DNA of 64,000 bases from Phytoamicus setariae (GTDB lineage Bacteria > Pseudomonadota > Alphaproteobacteria > Rhizobiales > Rhizobiaceae), in NCBI RefSeq assembly GCF_016722925.1, contig NZ_JAEQNC010000001.1, positions 496,001-560,000 on the forward strand, in the 5' to 3' direction. The translations under genes were made by a program, and so were the position numbers. This document shows positions 46,584-54,163 of the stretch, in pieces (the first letter of the stretch is position 1; every line of letters begins with the position of its first letter). The notes beneath the pieces were generated by a model. It did no database searches. It was not told where the DNA came from and saw nothing but the letters and a program-made list of their open reading frames with translations.

Positions 46584-47594
46584 CGACTGAGTACCTGACG
46601 TCGCTGTCTGACCGCCGGGAGTCCCTGCTATCCAATGGATCAAACTCTGCACCGGCGGTGCGAAAGCAATGCCGTTCGCGGCGCACTGCCCGTAGACAAC
46701 ATCGATGACTTCATTTCTGGCGGGCGTGCGTTGGGTCGGGCTGGTTACCCTGAACTGAAGTTCAAGCTCGATCGCAATGGCGTCCACGCTCTTGAGGGCC
46801 ACGATCGGTGCGGGATCCTGAACGATGCAGTAGCAGGTCTGTAATGCCGTCAGGATCACCTCATGGACGATTGACGGGCGATGTATAGCGGCGATCCGCA
46901 GCGGCAGGACTATGAGATGGGATTCGTCCGGGCGCGTCAGGTTTGTCAGCGCGATCTTAGCAAGGGCGCTGTTGGGAAGGACCACGATGTTGTGGGCTGG
47001 CGTGAGAACGTGAGTGGAGCGCCAGTTGTTTTCGACGACGCGGCCTTCCGTTCCATCAGCAAGCTGAATCCAGTCGCCGATGGAGAATGGTCGGCCTAGC
47101 GTCAGCGCGACACCGGAAAACAAGTCACCCAACGTGTTCTGCAGCGCGAGACCGATAATGATGGCGACCACACCTGATGTGGCGACCAAGGTACCGATCG
47201 GGGCGCCGAACACGAAGCCGACAATCGAAAGGGTGACACCAAGATAGACGGCGGCGACGATCAGGTCCTGGAAAAGCCTGGCCTCCTGAGGGCGGCGATC
47301 GAGGACGATATAGAGACGTACGAAACCGATGGTCGCCCAGGCCAGGTGAACCCACCAAAGTACGCGCGCTGACGTGCCGAGAAGACCGCCGCCGCTCGCG
47401 ACACCGGCTCCGTAGACGCGATACGGTATGATGCCACTCAAGACCAAGACTATGGTCATCGCCGCGAAGAACAGGATCTGCACGATCAGCCGCGCTGTTG
47501 GCCTTTGGCGGCCTTGAAGATGCCAAACGATGATGCCAAGCACCCCCAGTATATTGACTGCGACAAGGGCAAGAAAGGTGGGGTAAGCGAGCAT
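46566..47594 (-). CDS. MscS-family mechanosensitive channel
   Basis: A 342-residue inner-membrane protein with four or five transmembrane helices in the first 150 residues (FLALVAVNILGVLGIIVWHL, LFFAAMTIVLVLSGIIPY, VAAVYLGVTLSIVGFVFG). The pore-lining TM3 and beta domain of MscS follow: VVAIIIGLALQNTLGDLFSG then GRPFSIGDWIQLADGTEGRV and TLLPAHNIVVLPNS-like strands. It releases osmolytes on hypo-osmotic shock, or serves as a regulatory variant. It is convergent with rrf2 on an 18-bp overlap and apart from the redox genes. Confidence 0.9.
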   Translation of the reverse strand: MLAYPTFLALVAVNILGVLGIIVWHLQGRQRPTARLIVQILFFAAMTIVLVLSGIIPYRVYGAGVASGGGLLGTSARVLWWVHLAWATIGFVRLYIVLDRRPQEARLFQDLIVAAVYLGVTLSIVGFVFGAPIGTLVATSGVVAIIIGLALQNTLGDLFSGVALTLGRPFSIGDWIQLADGTEGRVVENNWRSTHVLTPAHNIVVLPNSALAKIALTNLTRPDESHLIVLPLRIAAIHRPSIVHEVILTALQTCYCIVQDPAPIVALKSVDAIAIELELQFRVTSPTQRTPARNEVIDVVYGQCAANGIAFAPPVQSLIHWIAGTPGGQTATSGTQSLSGAL

Positions 47595-47670
47595 GGGACT
47601 GCCTCAGGGTGGAGTGGCGACAGAATGTGAAGGACCGGATGCGTGCGTTCGCGTCCGGTCCTTGATGTCT

Positions 47671-48093
47671 TCACTTCTTGATCGGAAATGTCAGCTCCTT
47701 CTGGTCGGTGTCGACCACGAAAACAGCGAGAAGCTTTGCGGGTTTGGTCTTGCTGCCGTTCGCGCTGACACCGTGGCGATCACCCGGCATTTCGGCAAAG
47801 TTCTCGCCAGCCTTGTAGACCTTGACGGGGCCGTCATTGACCTGGCTTCGGATCGAGCCTTCCAGAACCGTCGCATAGATGAACGCTGAGTCCGGATGGG
47901 TATGCGCTTCGGAAAAGCCGCTCGGTCCGTATTCGACCAGAACGCCCTTCATGCTTTTGCCAGGAACATTCGGCAACTCATGCTGGAACACCAGCGTGAC
48001 CTTGGAAACGTTACCAGTCGCCGTGTCGTGGGCTGCGGCGATTCCAGGCAACAGGGCGCCGAATGCCAGCACCGACAGGATGGACTTCATCAT
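47671..48093 (-). CDS. Exported cupin protein
   Basis: A 140-residue protein with a signal peptide (SILSVLAFGALLPGIAAAHD) and a single cupin barrel: SEAHTHPDSAFIYATVLEGS with HxH metal ligands and E/H later in GENFAEMPGDRHGVSAN. It probably binds a metal in the periplasm. It is third in a minus-strand series behind the AhpD-like and NmrA-like genes (39-bp gap to the latter), so co-expression is likely. Confidence 0.85.
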   Translation of the reverse strand: MMKSILSVLAFGALLPGIAAAHDTATGNVSKVTLVFQHELPNVPGKSMKGVLVEYGPSGFSEAHTHPDSAFIYATVLEGSIRSQVNDGPVKVYKAGENFAEMPGDRHGVSANGSKTKPAKLLAVFVVDTDQKELTFPIKK

Positions 48094-48131
48094 CTCGATA
48101 TTCCTTTCATGTGTTCACATGGTGTTTAGGA

Positions 48132-48884
48132 TCATTTGCGTGGCGACGTGACGAACCACTGCTCGAACGTAATCTTGCCGAGGCGGGGATCGTTGTCGGA
48201 GACAAGCGAGCCATCATCGAGCCGCGCTCCGAAATAGCGGGCTTCCGGATCGACCTCGACCGTGCGCGCGTCGCCGATTGCTTTCAGGTAGCGGGCGACG
48301 AGATCGCTCAGACGCGAACGCTCCGGGCCCGCGATTTCGATCGTGCCATTGACGGGAGCAGCCAAAGCCACGTCGGCCATGGCATCGGCCACGTCGTCCG
48401 ATGCGATCGGCTGGACGAAGGCGGGCGAAAGATGGACGTGATCGCCGACAGTGCCGGACTGGGCGATGCCGCCGAGGAATTCCATGAACTGGGTCGAATG
48501 AACGATCGTGTAAGGAATACCCGCATCCTTGATCAGCTTTTCCTGGGCCAGTTTGCCGCGGAAATAGCCGCTTTCCTGCAGGCGTTCGGTGCCGACGACG
48601 GAAAGCGCGATATGATGCTTAACGCCGGCGACCTTTTCCGCAGCCAGGAGATTGCGGCCGGACGTCTCGAAGAACTCGAGCACCGCCTTGTCTTCGAATG
48701 AGGGCGAATTTGCGAGATCGAGCACGACCTCGGTGCCTGCGAGCGCTTCGGCAAGACCCTCGCCAGTGATGGTGTTGACGCCCGTGTTTGGCGAAGCGGC
48801 AATCACCTCATGGCCCTTGGCACGCAGACGTTCGACAGTCTTTGAACCGATGAGGCCGGTTCCGCCGATAATGACGATTTTCAT
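48132..48884 (-). CDS. NmrA-like NAD(P)-binding protein
   Basis: A 250-residue atypical SDR. The N-terminal MKIVIIGGTGLIGSKTVERL carries the GGTGLIG dinucleotide loop; LDLANSPSFEDKAVLEFFET and HHIALSVVGTERLQESGYFR match the NmrA/SDR_a5 type, which often senses NADP or reduces quinone-like compounds. The start at 48884 follows GGAGAAAC and is preferred to 48926. It is second in the series AhpD-like / this gene / cupin that may be under Rrf2 control. Confidence 0.9.
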   Translation of the reverse strand: MKIVIIGGTGLIGSKTVERLRAKGHEVIAASPNTGVNTITGEGLAEALAGTEVVLDLANSPSFEDKAVLEFFETSGRNLLAAEKVAGVKHHIALSVVGTERLQESGYFRGKLAQEKLIKDAGIPYTIVHSTQFMEFLGGIAQSGTVGDHVHLSPAFVQPIASDDVADAMADVALAAPVNGTIEIAGPERSRLSDLVARYLKAIGDARTVEVDPEARYFGARLDDGSLVSDNDPRLGKITFEQWFVTSPRK

Positions 48885-48959
48885 AATGTTTCTCCGTCGG
48901 TCGGCAGCCACGTTGCGACTGCGCAAAAAAATCAGATGCTGGGGTGTAGGATCGGGGGC

Positions 48960-49439
48960 TTAGTTTAGTCCTGCCTTGTCCAAGCCGTAAAGCTTGTCGG
49001 CAGAGCCGGGCACGGCCTTGAAGGCGATGCTGGCACGATTCCAGGCGTTGATTGTCATGATTGAGAAGGTCAGGTCCGAGACCTCCTTCTCCGAGAGCTG
49101 GCCGCGAACGCGCTCGTAAAGTTCGTCCGGAATGCCGCCTTGCGCCAGACTCGTGACGGCTTCCGTCCAAGCGAGTGCTGCGCGTTCGTGGGGAATGAAA
49201 AGCTTGGATTCACGCCAGATCGCGACATGGTAGAGACGAAGCTCGCTCTCGCCATGAATTTTGGCTTCCTTGACATGCATGTCGAGGCAGAACGCGCAGC
49301 CATTGATCTGGGAGGCACGGATGTTCACGAGATCGCGAATCTTCTGTTCGATCACGCTGTCCTTCATGGCCATGCTGAGGTCAGACAGCTTCTTGAAAAG
49401 TTCGGGGGATTGCTGGGCATAGTTGAGGCGCTGTGTCAT
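48960..49439 (-). CDS. AhpD-like carboxymuconolactone decarboxylase family protein
   Basis: A 159-residue all-helical protein. INGCAFCLDMHVKEAK supplies the CxxC (C48, C51) with a following His, typical of AhpD-like alkylhydroperoxidases; ERAALAWTEAVTSLAQGGIP also fits. It probably reduces peroxides or acts in thiol redox chemistry. ATG at 49439 follows AAGGAGAGAGAA. Two GGAT...ATCC palindromes at 49457-49492 lie just upstream; they resemble the site before rrf2. It is first gene of the set with the NmrA-like protein and the cupin, and divergent from a LysR gene. Confidence 0.92.
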   Translation of the reverse strand: MTQRLNYAQQSPELFKKLSDLSMAMKDSVIEQKIRDLVNIRASQINGCAFCLDMHVKEAKIHGESELRLYHVAIWRESKLFIPHERAALAWTEAVTSLAQGGIPDELYERVRGQLSEKEVSDLTFSIMTINAWNRASIAFKAVPGSADKLYGLDKAGLN

Positions 49440-49456
49440 TTCTCTCTCCTTCAATT

Positions 49457-49492
49457 AAGGATACATAACATCCTTATGGATATCAGATATCC
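49457..49492. promoter_or_regulatory. Double Rrf2-type operator before the AhpD-like gene
   Basis: AAGGAT...ATCCTT (49457-49475) and GGATATCAGATATCC (49478-49492) lie side by side. The second shares GGATATnnnnTATCC with the site before rrf2. Position just upstream of the start suits repression by Rrf2; the divergent LysR could also act here. Confidence 0.65.
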
Positions 49493-49570
49493 TTAATAAC
49501 TGGACAGTAAAGCGCTTTCCGTCTACGGTTGAGACATAAGGCCTATGTCAAAAAGTATGGGGAGGCGACA

Positions 49571-50497
49571 ATGGACATCGTGTCAGCGTTGAGAACGTTC
49601 CTGCGGGTCGCCGAAACCCGCTCCTTCTCGGCGGCGGCTGCCGATCTCGGTTTGACCCAGCCAGCCGTCTCGCGACAGGTCTCCAGCCTTGAAGCGCATC
49701 TCAACCTGAGGCTTCTCCATCGTACGACCAGTGCGATCGCGCTGACGGCCGAGGGCGAGCGGACCATCCCAATGGCGTTGAAAGTGATCGAGGCGGTTGA
49801 GGCGCTGGGCGAAGGCAACTCCTCTGAAGGGCCGACAGTTTCGGGAAAAGTGAGGCTCAGCCTCCCTGCGCCGCTTGGGCTTTACATGAGCGAACGCATC
49901 AATGCGCTTCTAAGCGGCCATCCTGGCCTGTCGGTGGAGTTGATCTTCCGCGAGGAGGCGTCGGACATGGTCGAAGAAGGCATTGATCTTGAGGTGCGCC
50001 TCGGTCAGGTCAACGACAACAGCTTGATATGCCGCAGGATAGGTTGGACCACTGCCTACCTCGTTGCTGCGCCATCTTATCTGGAAACGCGGCGTGCACC
50101 CGAGACGCTTAGCGAAATCGGTTCCCACGATTGCATCTGCTATAGCCGCGCGGGCGACAAAAAAACATGGTCGTTTTCCAACGGCGCGGATGAAGAGCGC
50201 CTGCAGATATCGCCGCGTCTCATAGCAAACAATTCCGTCGCCGTTCATCGGGCTGCGCTTGCAGGAAGCGGCGTCGCCGTCCTCTCGCACATCCTTGTAG
50301 GTCCTGACATCCAGTGCGGACGGCTGGTCCAACTTATGCCGGATTTTCCTCCGACGCGATTGCCGATCAACGTCGTCTATCTCTCGCGCCGGAATATGCC
50401 ATTGCGTGTCCGCACCGTTCTCGATTTCCTCGCGGAGGCGGTGCGCGATGATCCACTTATGGCCTCATTGGATGATGCTGAACAAATCCCACAGTGA
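49571..50497 (+). CDS. LysR family transcriptional regulator
   Basis: A 308-residue LysR-type regulator. The N-terminal HTH reads ALRTFLRVAETRSFSAAAAD, then LGLTQPAVSRQVSSLEAHLN; the effector domain of the periplasmic-binding-protein type covers the rest. ATG at 49571 follows GGGGAGGCGAC and is preferred to the upstream ATG at 49529. It is divergent from the AhpD-like series and probably acts on that intergenic region together with or instead of Rrf2. Confidence 0.92.
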   Translation: MDIVSALRTFLRVAETRSFSAAAADLGLTQPAVSRQVSSLEAHLNLRLLHRTTSAIALTAEGERTIPMALKVIEAVEALGEGNSSEGPTVSGKVRLSLPAPLGLYMSERINALLSGHPGLSVELIFREEASDMVEEGIDLEVRLGQVNDNSLICRRIGWTTAYLVAAPSYLETRRAPETLSEIGSHDCICYSRAGDKKTWSFSNGADEERLQISPRLIANNSVAVHRAALAGSGVAVLSHILVGPDIQCGRLVQLMPDFPPTRLPINVVYLSRRNMPLRVRTVLDFLAEAVRDDPLMASLDDAEQIPQ

Positions 50498-50551
50498 GTG
50501 TGTGGATGTCCGCTTCGCGCCGCCAAATGCGGACGGTCGCCCTCCGAGAGG

Positions 50552-50947
50552 TTATGATGCTGGGTGGCCCTCCGATTGTGGGGCATCATCACAAATCTCA
50601 TACCAGCTCGGCTTTTCCGAAGTGAATTCGTGAAACTGGTTCTTAAGGCCGATGTCTGTATCCAAAGCATTTGCCGCGATGGGGAAAGTCGCATCTTCGG
50701 AGAGGATTTCTCCAAGTGACGTTCCGCAAATCTTGCAGAAGCAGCGGCCATATTTGTAAGGGGCATCCGGCTTATAGGTCGCCACATTTTCCTTGCCTTG
50801 ATGCCACTTCAGGTCGTCACGGTTCACAAAAACGATGGTGCTGGCCCCTGCCTTTCGGCATCGGGAACAGTGGCACGTCCCCATTATGGATGGCGCAGCC
50901 AACAGTTCAAATTTCACAGCACCACAACAGCAGCTGCCTTCAATCAT
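50552..50947 (-). CDS. GFA/CENP-V family zinc protein
   Basis: A 131-residue protein of the glutathione-dependent formaldehyde-activating family. The zinc-binding cysteine pattern is complete: GSCCCGAVKF, TCHCSRCRKAG and FCKICGTSLG. Despite the name, most members have unknown roles; a structural zinc and a possible thiol-adduct site are expected. It is convergent with the LysR gene. Confidence 0.9.
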   Translation of the reverse strand: MIEGSCCCGAVKFELLAAPSIMGTCHCSRCRKAGASTIVFVNRDDLKWHQGKENVATYKPDAPYKYGRCFCKICGTSLGEILSEDATFPIAANALDTDIGLKNQFHEFTSEKPSWYEICDDAPQSEGHPAS

Positions 50948-51403
50948 AAAATATTCCTTTAAATTCTAAGTCATGCGGAACATTAAGTGAACATGCGGCG
51001 CGTTGCAAGGACTGCTTTGGGCCAATCGCGGGCAAATGTGGAAATCATTTCCGCGCGCCATAGGCGGACGTCCACGGGCCCGCGATAGACGACCGACTTT
51101 GGGCCGTGAGCGGAACGGCAGCTTTTGGCTCCGATAGACCAAGTGCGGACCCTCGATACGAGTCGGGTCGAGCCATACTTTTTTTGATGGCAAGGAGATC
51201 CCGGCTTGCGGTTTCTACGAGCCAGCTTTCTTGGGCCTGCCAAAAAGGTCACGCGTGGGCCCGACGACTTGGCCAAGGAGACAACAGGTTGAGGCCTCTC
51301 CAACCGCCTTGTCGTCCCCCTATCGGTGGAAGTTGTCGTGGCAAGCTTGAAGGATTGACACAAGCAGGCTGCACAATAGCCGGGTCATCTTACCGAACTT
51401 TGA
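50948..51403. other. Gene-free stretch with repeat remnants
   Basis: About 456 bp between the GFA gene and the EAL gene. It contains repeat copy 4 at 51038 and further degenerate GGCGGAC / TTTGGGCC pieces nearby. No coding sequence is supported. Confidence 0.55.
51038..51054. repeat. Island intergenic repeat, copy 4
   Basis: GTGGAAATCATTTCCGC, one mismatch in the left arm. Confidence 0.7.
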
Positions 51404-52756
51404 TCACAAGAAAAAGCGTAATTCAGATACGCTGGCGGGCCGGCCGAAAAGGAACCCCTGGCCATACTGACAGCCGAGCTCTTGAAGTGCGACGCGTTCC
51501 GAAATAGTTTCCACACCTTCGGCGACGACACGCTTTCCCAACGCATTTGCCATATCGATAATGGCCTTCACGATTGCCCGATCGGCGCTTGAGTGGGTCA
51601 TCGCACGCACGAAGGAGCCATCGATCTTGATTTGGTCATAGGCAAACTGCTTCAGATGCACGAGGGAAGCAAAGCCGGTACCGAAATCATCAAATGCAAC
51701 GATGAAGCCAGCCGCCCGTAGCGCCTCAAGCTGCGTCCCAATATCGCCGTCTTGCTCTGACAGCATCACACCTTCCGTGACCTCGATCTGGATACGCCGG
51801 GGCGACAGCCCTGCCGACCGGGTTGCGCCTAGGACTTCATCGACCAGACAAGGACTGCCTGGCAGTGCACTAAATTGTGACGATGAAACATTGATCGCGA
51901 TGTGCCCGAAATCGAGCCCGGCCGCCTCCCACACCCTGGCCTGTACGATGGCGGTCTGGAGCACGTGATTGCCGATCCGCCTGGAAACTATGGGATCTTC
52001 GAGAGCCGCCGAAAAGGCCGTGGGACCGAATACCGATCCATCAGGCCTCCGCAGCCGCAACAGAGCCTCAAAGCCAATGCGCCGTCCCGTATCGAGCGCG
52101 ACCTTCGGTTGATAATGGAGCATGAACAAGCCATTTGCGAGCGCCTCTTCCGCAAGCGCCAATGCGGCCTTGTCGGCTTTAGCGCGATCCAGTCGGCCCG
52201 TATCGATCCGCGAAAGCAAATACCGGTCTTCGAATTGCAGGAGGCGTTCCACAGCGCAGCGCGCCAGCCGATCCAGCAAGCCGCGCACGTCGGCCCCGAG
52301 GCGCCTCGGCACCCGATCGAGAACGCATAGCGAGCCGAGGCGAAGCCCCGGCTCGATCTCGAGCGGTACGCCAGCATAGAAGCGAATCCCGTCGCTTTTA
52401 GTTACGAAGGGGTTCTCGGCAAAGCGGACATCGCGAACGGCATCCGGCACGACGAAAGGTTTCGATGATCGAATTGTATAGTGGCAGAAGGCGTCTTCCC
52501 TGGCGGAGCCTTCCCCTTCGATGCCCCGCTTCGACTTGAACCATTGGCGTTCACTGTCAAGCAACGTGATCAGGCCGACCGGCGTACCGGCTGCGAGGCA
52601 AGCTGCATCGACCAGCGCGTCGAGCACAGGATCTGGGCTGATCAAATCGATGGACAGCTCACTCAGACGTTTCAGACGAGCCGATTCGTCCAGCGCAGGT
52701 TCCATGGGTTTGACCTTTGTCGCAAGAATCACTTCACGGTGAACACGCTGACGCAT
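51404..52756 (-). CDS. GAF-EAL cyclic-di-GMP phosphodiesterase
   Basis: A 450-residue protein. Residues of about 30-180 form a GAF domain (VLDALVDAACLAAGTPVGLI, FYAGVPLEIEPGLRLGSLCV). The C-terminal EAL domain has the catalytic FEALLR, NVSSSQF, EVTEGVM, DDFGTGFASL and EGVET, so it should hydrolyse c-di-GMP. No GGDEF domain. The ATG at 52756 follows AGAGGAG. It is the last gene of the PilZ / response-regulator / EAL operon, nine bases behind the regulator stop, so it is likely the output enzyme. Confidence 0.92.
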   Translation of the reverse strand: MRQRVHREVILATKVKPMEPALDESARLKRLSELSIDLISPDPVLDALVDAACLAAGTPVGLITLLDSERQWFKSKRGIEGEGSAREDAFCHYTIRSSKPFVVPDAVRDVRFAENPFVTKSDGIRFYAGVPLEIEPGLRLGSLCVLDRVPRRLGADVRGLLDRLARCAVERLLQFEDRYLLSRIDTGRLDRAKADKAALALAEEALANGLFMLHYQPKVALDTGRRIGFEALLRLRRPDGSVFGPTAFSAALEDPIVSRRIGNHVLQTAIVQARVWEAAGLDFGHIAINVSSSQFSALPGSPCLVDEVLGATRSAGLSPRRIQIEVTEGVMLSEQDGDIGTQLEALRAAGFIVAFDDFGTGFASLVHLKQFAYDQIKIDGSFVRAMTHSSADRAIVKAIIDMANALGKRVVAEGVETISERVALQELGCQYGQGFLFGRPASVSELRFFL

Positions 52757-52765
52757 GCGGCTCCT

Positions 52766-53476
52766 CTACTTACCCTGTTGCGGCGTATCGCTGAGGCGAT
52801 AGCCAACACCGCGGATCGTCTTTATGGCAGCACCACTGGCGGCATCGAGTTCTGCAAGCTTGCCGCGCAACCGGTTTATGTAGACGTCGATTGTCTTGTC
52901 GCGCGGGTCGTGCTCACGAAAGAGCGCCTGCCGTGCAATGCATGTCTTGGGACAATCCTCACCCGCACTGGCATGAAGGACCTGCAGTATTCTGCCCTCG
53001 AGTGCGGTCAGCGGCTGACTCGCGCCGTCACAGTGCATCGACAGGCGCCCGATGTCGCAATCAATATTGCCGATCCTGAAAGCGGCGTTCTGACGCAGAG
53101 GGCTGCGGCCCAACCGCGCCTCGTGCAGGCGATGCACGCGGGCGCGCAGTTCCTTTACGCTGAACGGCTTCATCACGTAGTCGTCTGCGCCGACGCTGAT
53201 CGCATCCGCCCGGCTGTCGGCATCACCAGCACCTGAGATCATGATGATAGGGACGTCGGAGCGTGAGCGCACATCGCGAAGCAGTTCCAGCCCGCTCCCG
53301 TCTGTCAGGTTGATATCGATAAGGATGCAGTCATAAGCAGCGAGTTCATTCGATTGAATGAAGCGGTTCGCCTGTCTCACGGATGCAAGGCAGTCGAGCC
53401 GGTCGCGCGAATCCGACCAGTTTAGGCGCAACATTTCAACGACGTCTCGCTGATCTTCGATGATCATTATGTTCAT
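52766..53476 (-). CDS. OmpR/PhoB-type response regulator
   Basis: A 236-residue regulator: a receiver domain (MNIMIIEDQRDVVEMLRLNW with E7-D8, phospho-acceptor D in LIDINLTDGSG, K in VMKPFSVKEL) and a C-terminal winged helix (LTALEGRILQVLHA, KTIDVYINRLRGKL, IKTIRGVGYRL). It probably controls transcription in this cluster. Its ATG overlaps the PilZ stop by ATGA, so the three genes PilZ-regulator-EAL form one operon. The cognate kinase is probably the hybrid kinase at 54164. Confidence 0.93.
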   Translation of the reverse strand: MNIMIIEDQRDVVEMLRLNWSDSRDRLDCLASVRQANRFIQSNELAAYDCILIDINLTDGSGLELLRDVRSRSDVPIIMISGAGDADSRADAISVGADDYVMKPFSVKELRARVHRLHEARLGRSPLRQNAAFRIGNIDCDIGRLSMHCDGASQPLTALEGRILQVLHASAGEDCPKTCIARQALFREHDPRDKTIDVYINRLRGKLAELDAASGAAIKTIRGVGYRLSDTPQQGK

Positions 53477-53964
53477 GGCTTCTTCGATTGCTTGGTTGTT
53501 TGGCCCAAGCCTCCTTCCTGAGCGCCATAGAGCGCTGGTGGCATCGGGCGCGGTGCTGGCTGCACGTTCTCACTCTCCAATATGGTTTTTGGGGTGAGGC
53601 TTTCCAAGGTGGAAAACGGGGAGGTCATGCGCGCCAGCCGATTGACGAAGGCCGGATTCAGCTGTCTGACGAAACAGAGATGCAAGTGCCCGGGATCTCG
53701 CTGAACGACGATGCTGCCAACGACCACATCAAACCGTCCTAGAACAAGATAGAGATGATCTGGAACCTGCGAGTTCCCTATGCGCACTGTCGCTCCGCCC
53801 TCACTGATCTCAACAATGAGACAACGAATGATCCGCGCGTCACGCATCCATTTGCCGGTGAAGAGCAGATTGCAGAACAGCGTGACGCTGCGGCGGTACC
53901 ATTTACGGCTGAAGTAGTCGGATTCGACACGACTGAGGTAGGTGGTTCTTTTTGTGGGCTTCAA
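53473..53964 (-). CDS. PilZ-like protein
   Basis: A 163-residue protein with a PilZ-type core. RKWYRR supplies the RxxxR motif, and VEISEGGATV stands for the (D/N)xSxxG motif with Glu at the first position, so c-di-GMP binding may be weak or changed. About 50 residues of Pro-rich tail follow. First in an ATGA-coupled operon with an OmpR-type regulator and an EAL phosphodiesterase. Confidence 0.75.
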   Translation of the reverse strand: MKPTKRTTYLSRVESDYFSRKWYRRSVTLFCNLLFTGKWMRDARIIRCLIVEISEGGATVRIGNSQVPDHLYLVLGRFDVVVGSIVVQRDPGHLHLCFVRQLNPAFVNRLARMTSPFSTLESLTPKTILESENVQPAPRPMPPALYGAQEGGLGQTTKQSKKP

Positions 53965-54163
53965 TGGGTTTACCTCGATGCTCGCCGAAATCCTATTCGC
54001 CGGCGGGAGGCAAGGGACGCGGCAGTTCGTGGCATCGATTAGACCGGCACACCATTAAGCGACCGCGGCGTCAAATTTAAAAAAGGTAAAATTTAGCGAT
54101 CCCTCATGGATTAGGGCGCCCCTTAAGACTATCGAGAGGCTGAAATCAACGACGGCTAAGGAC

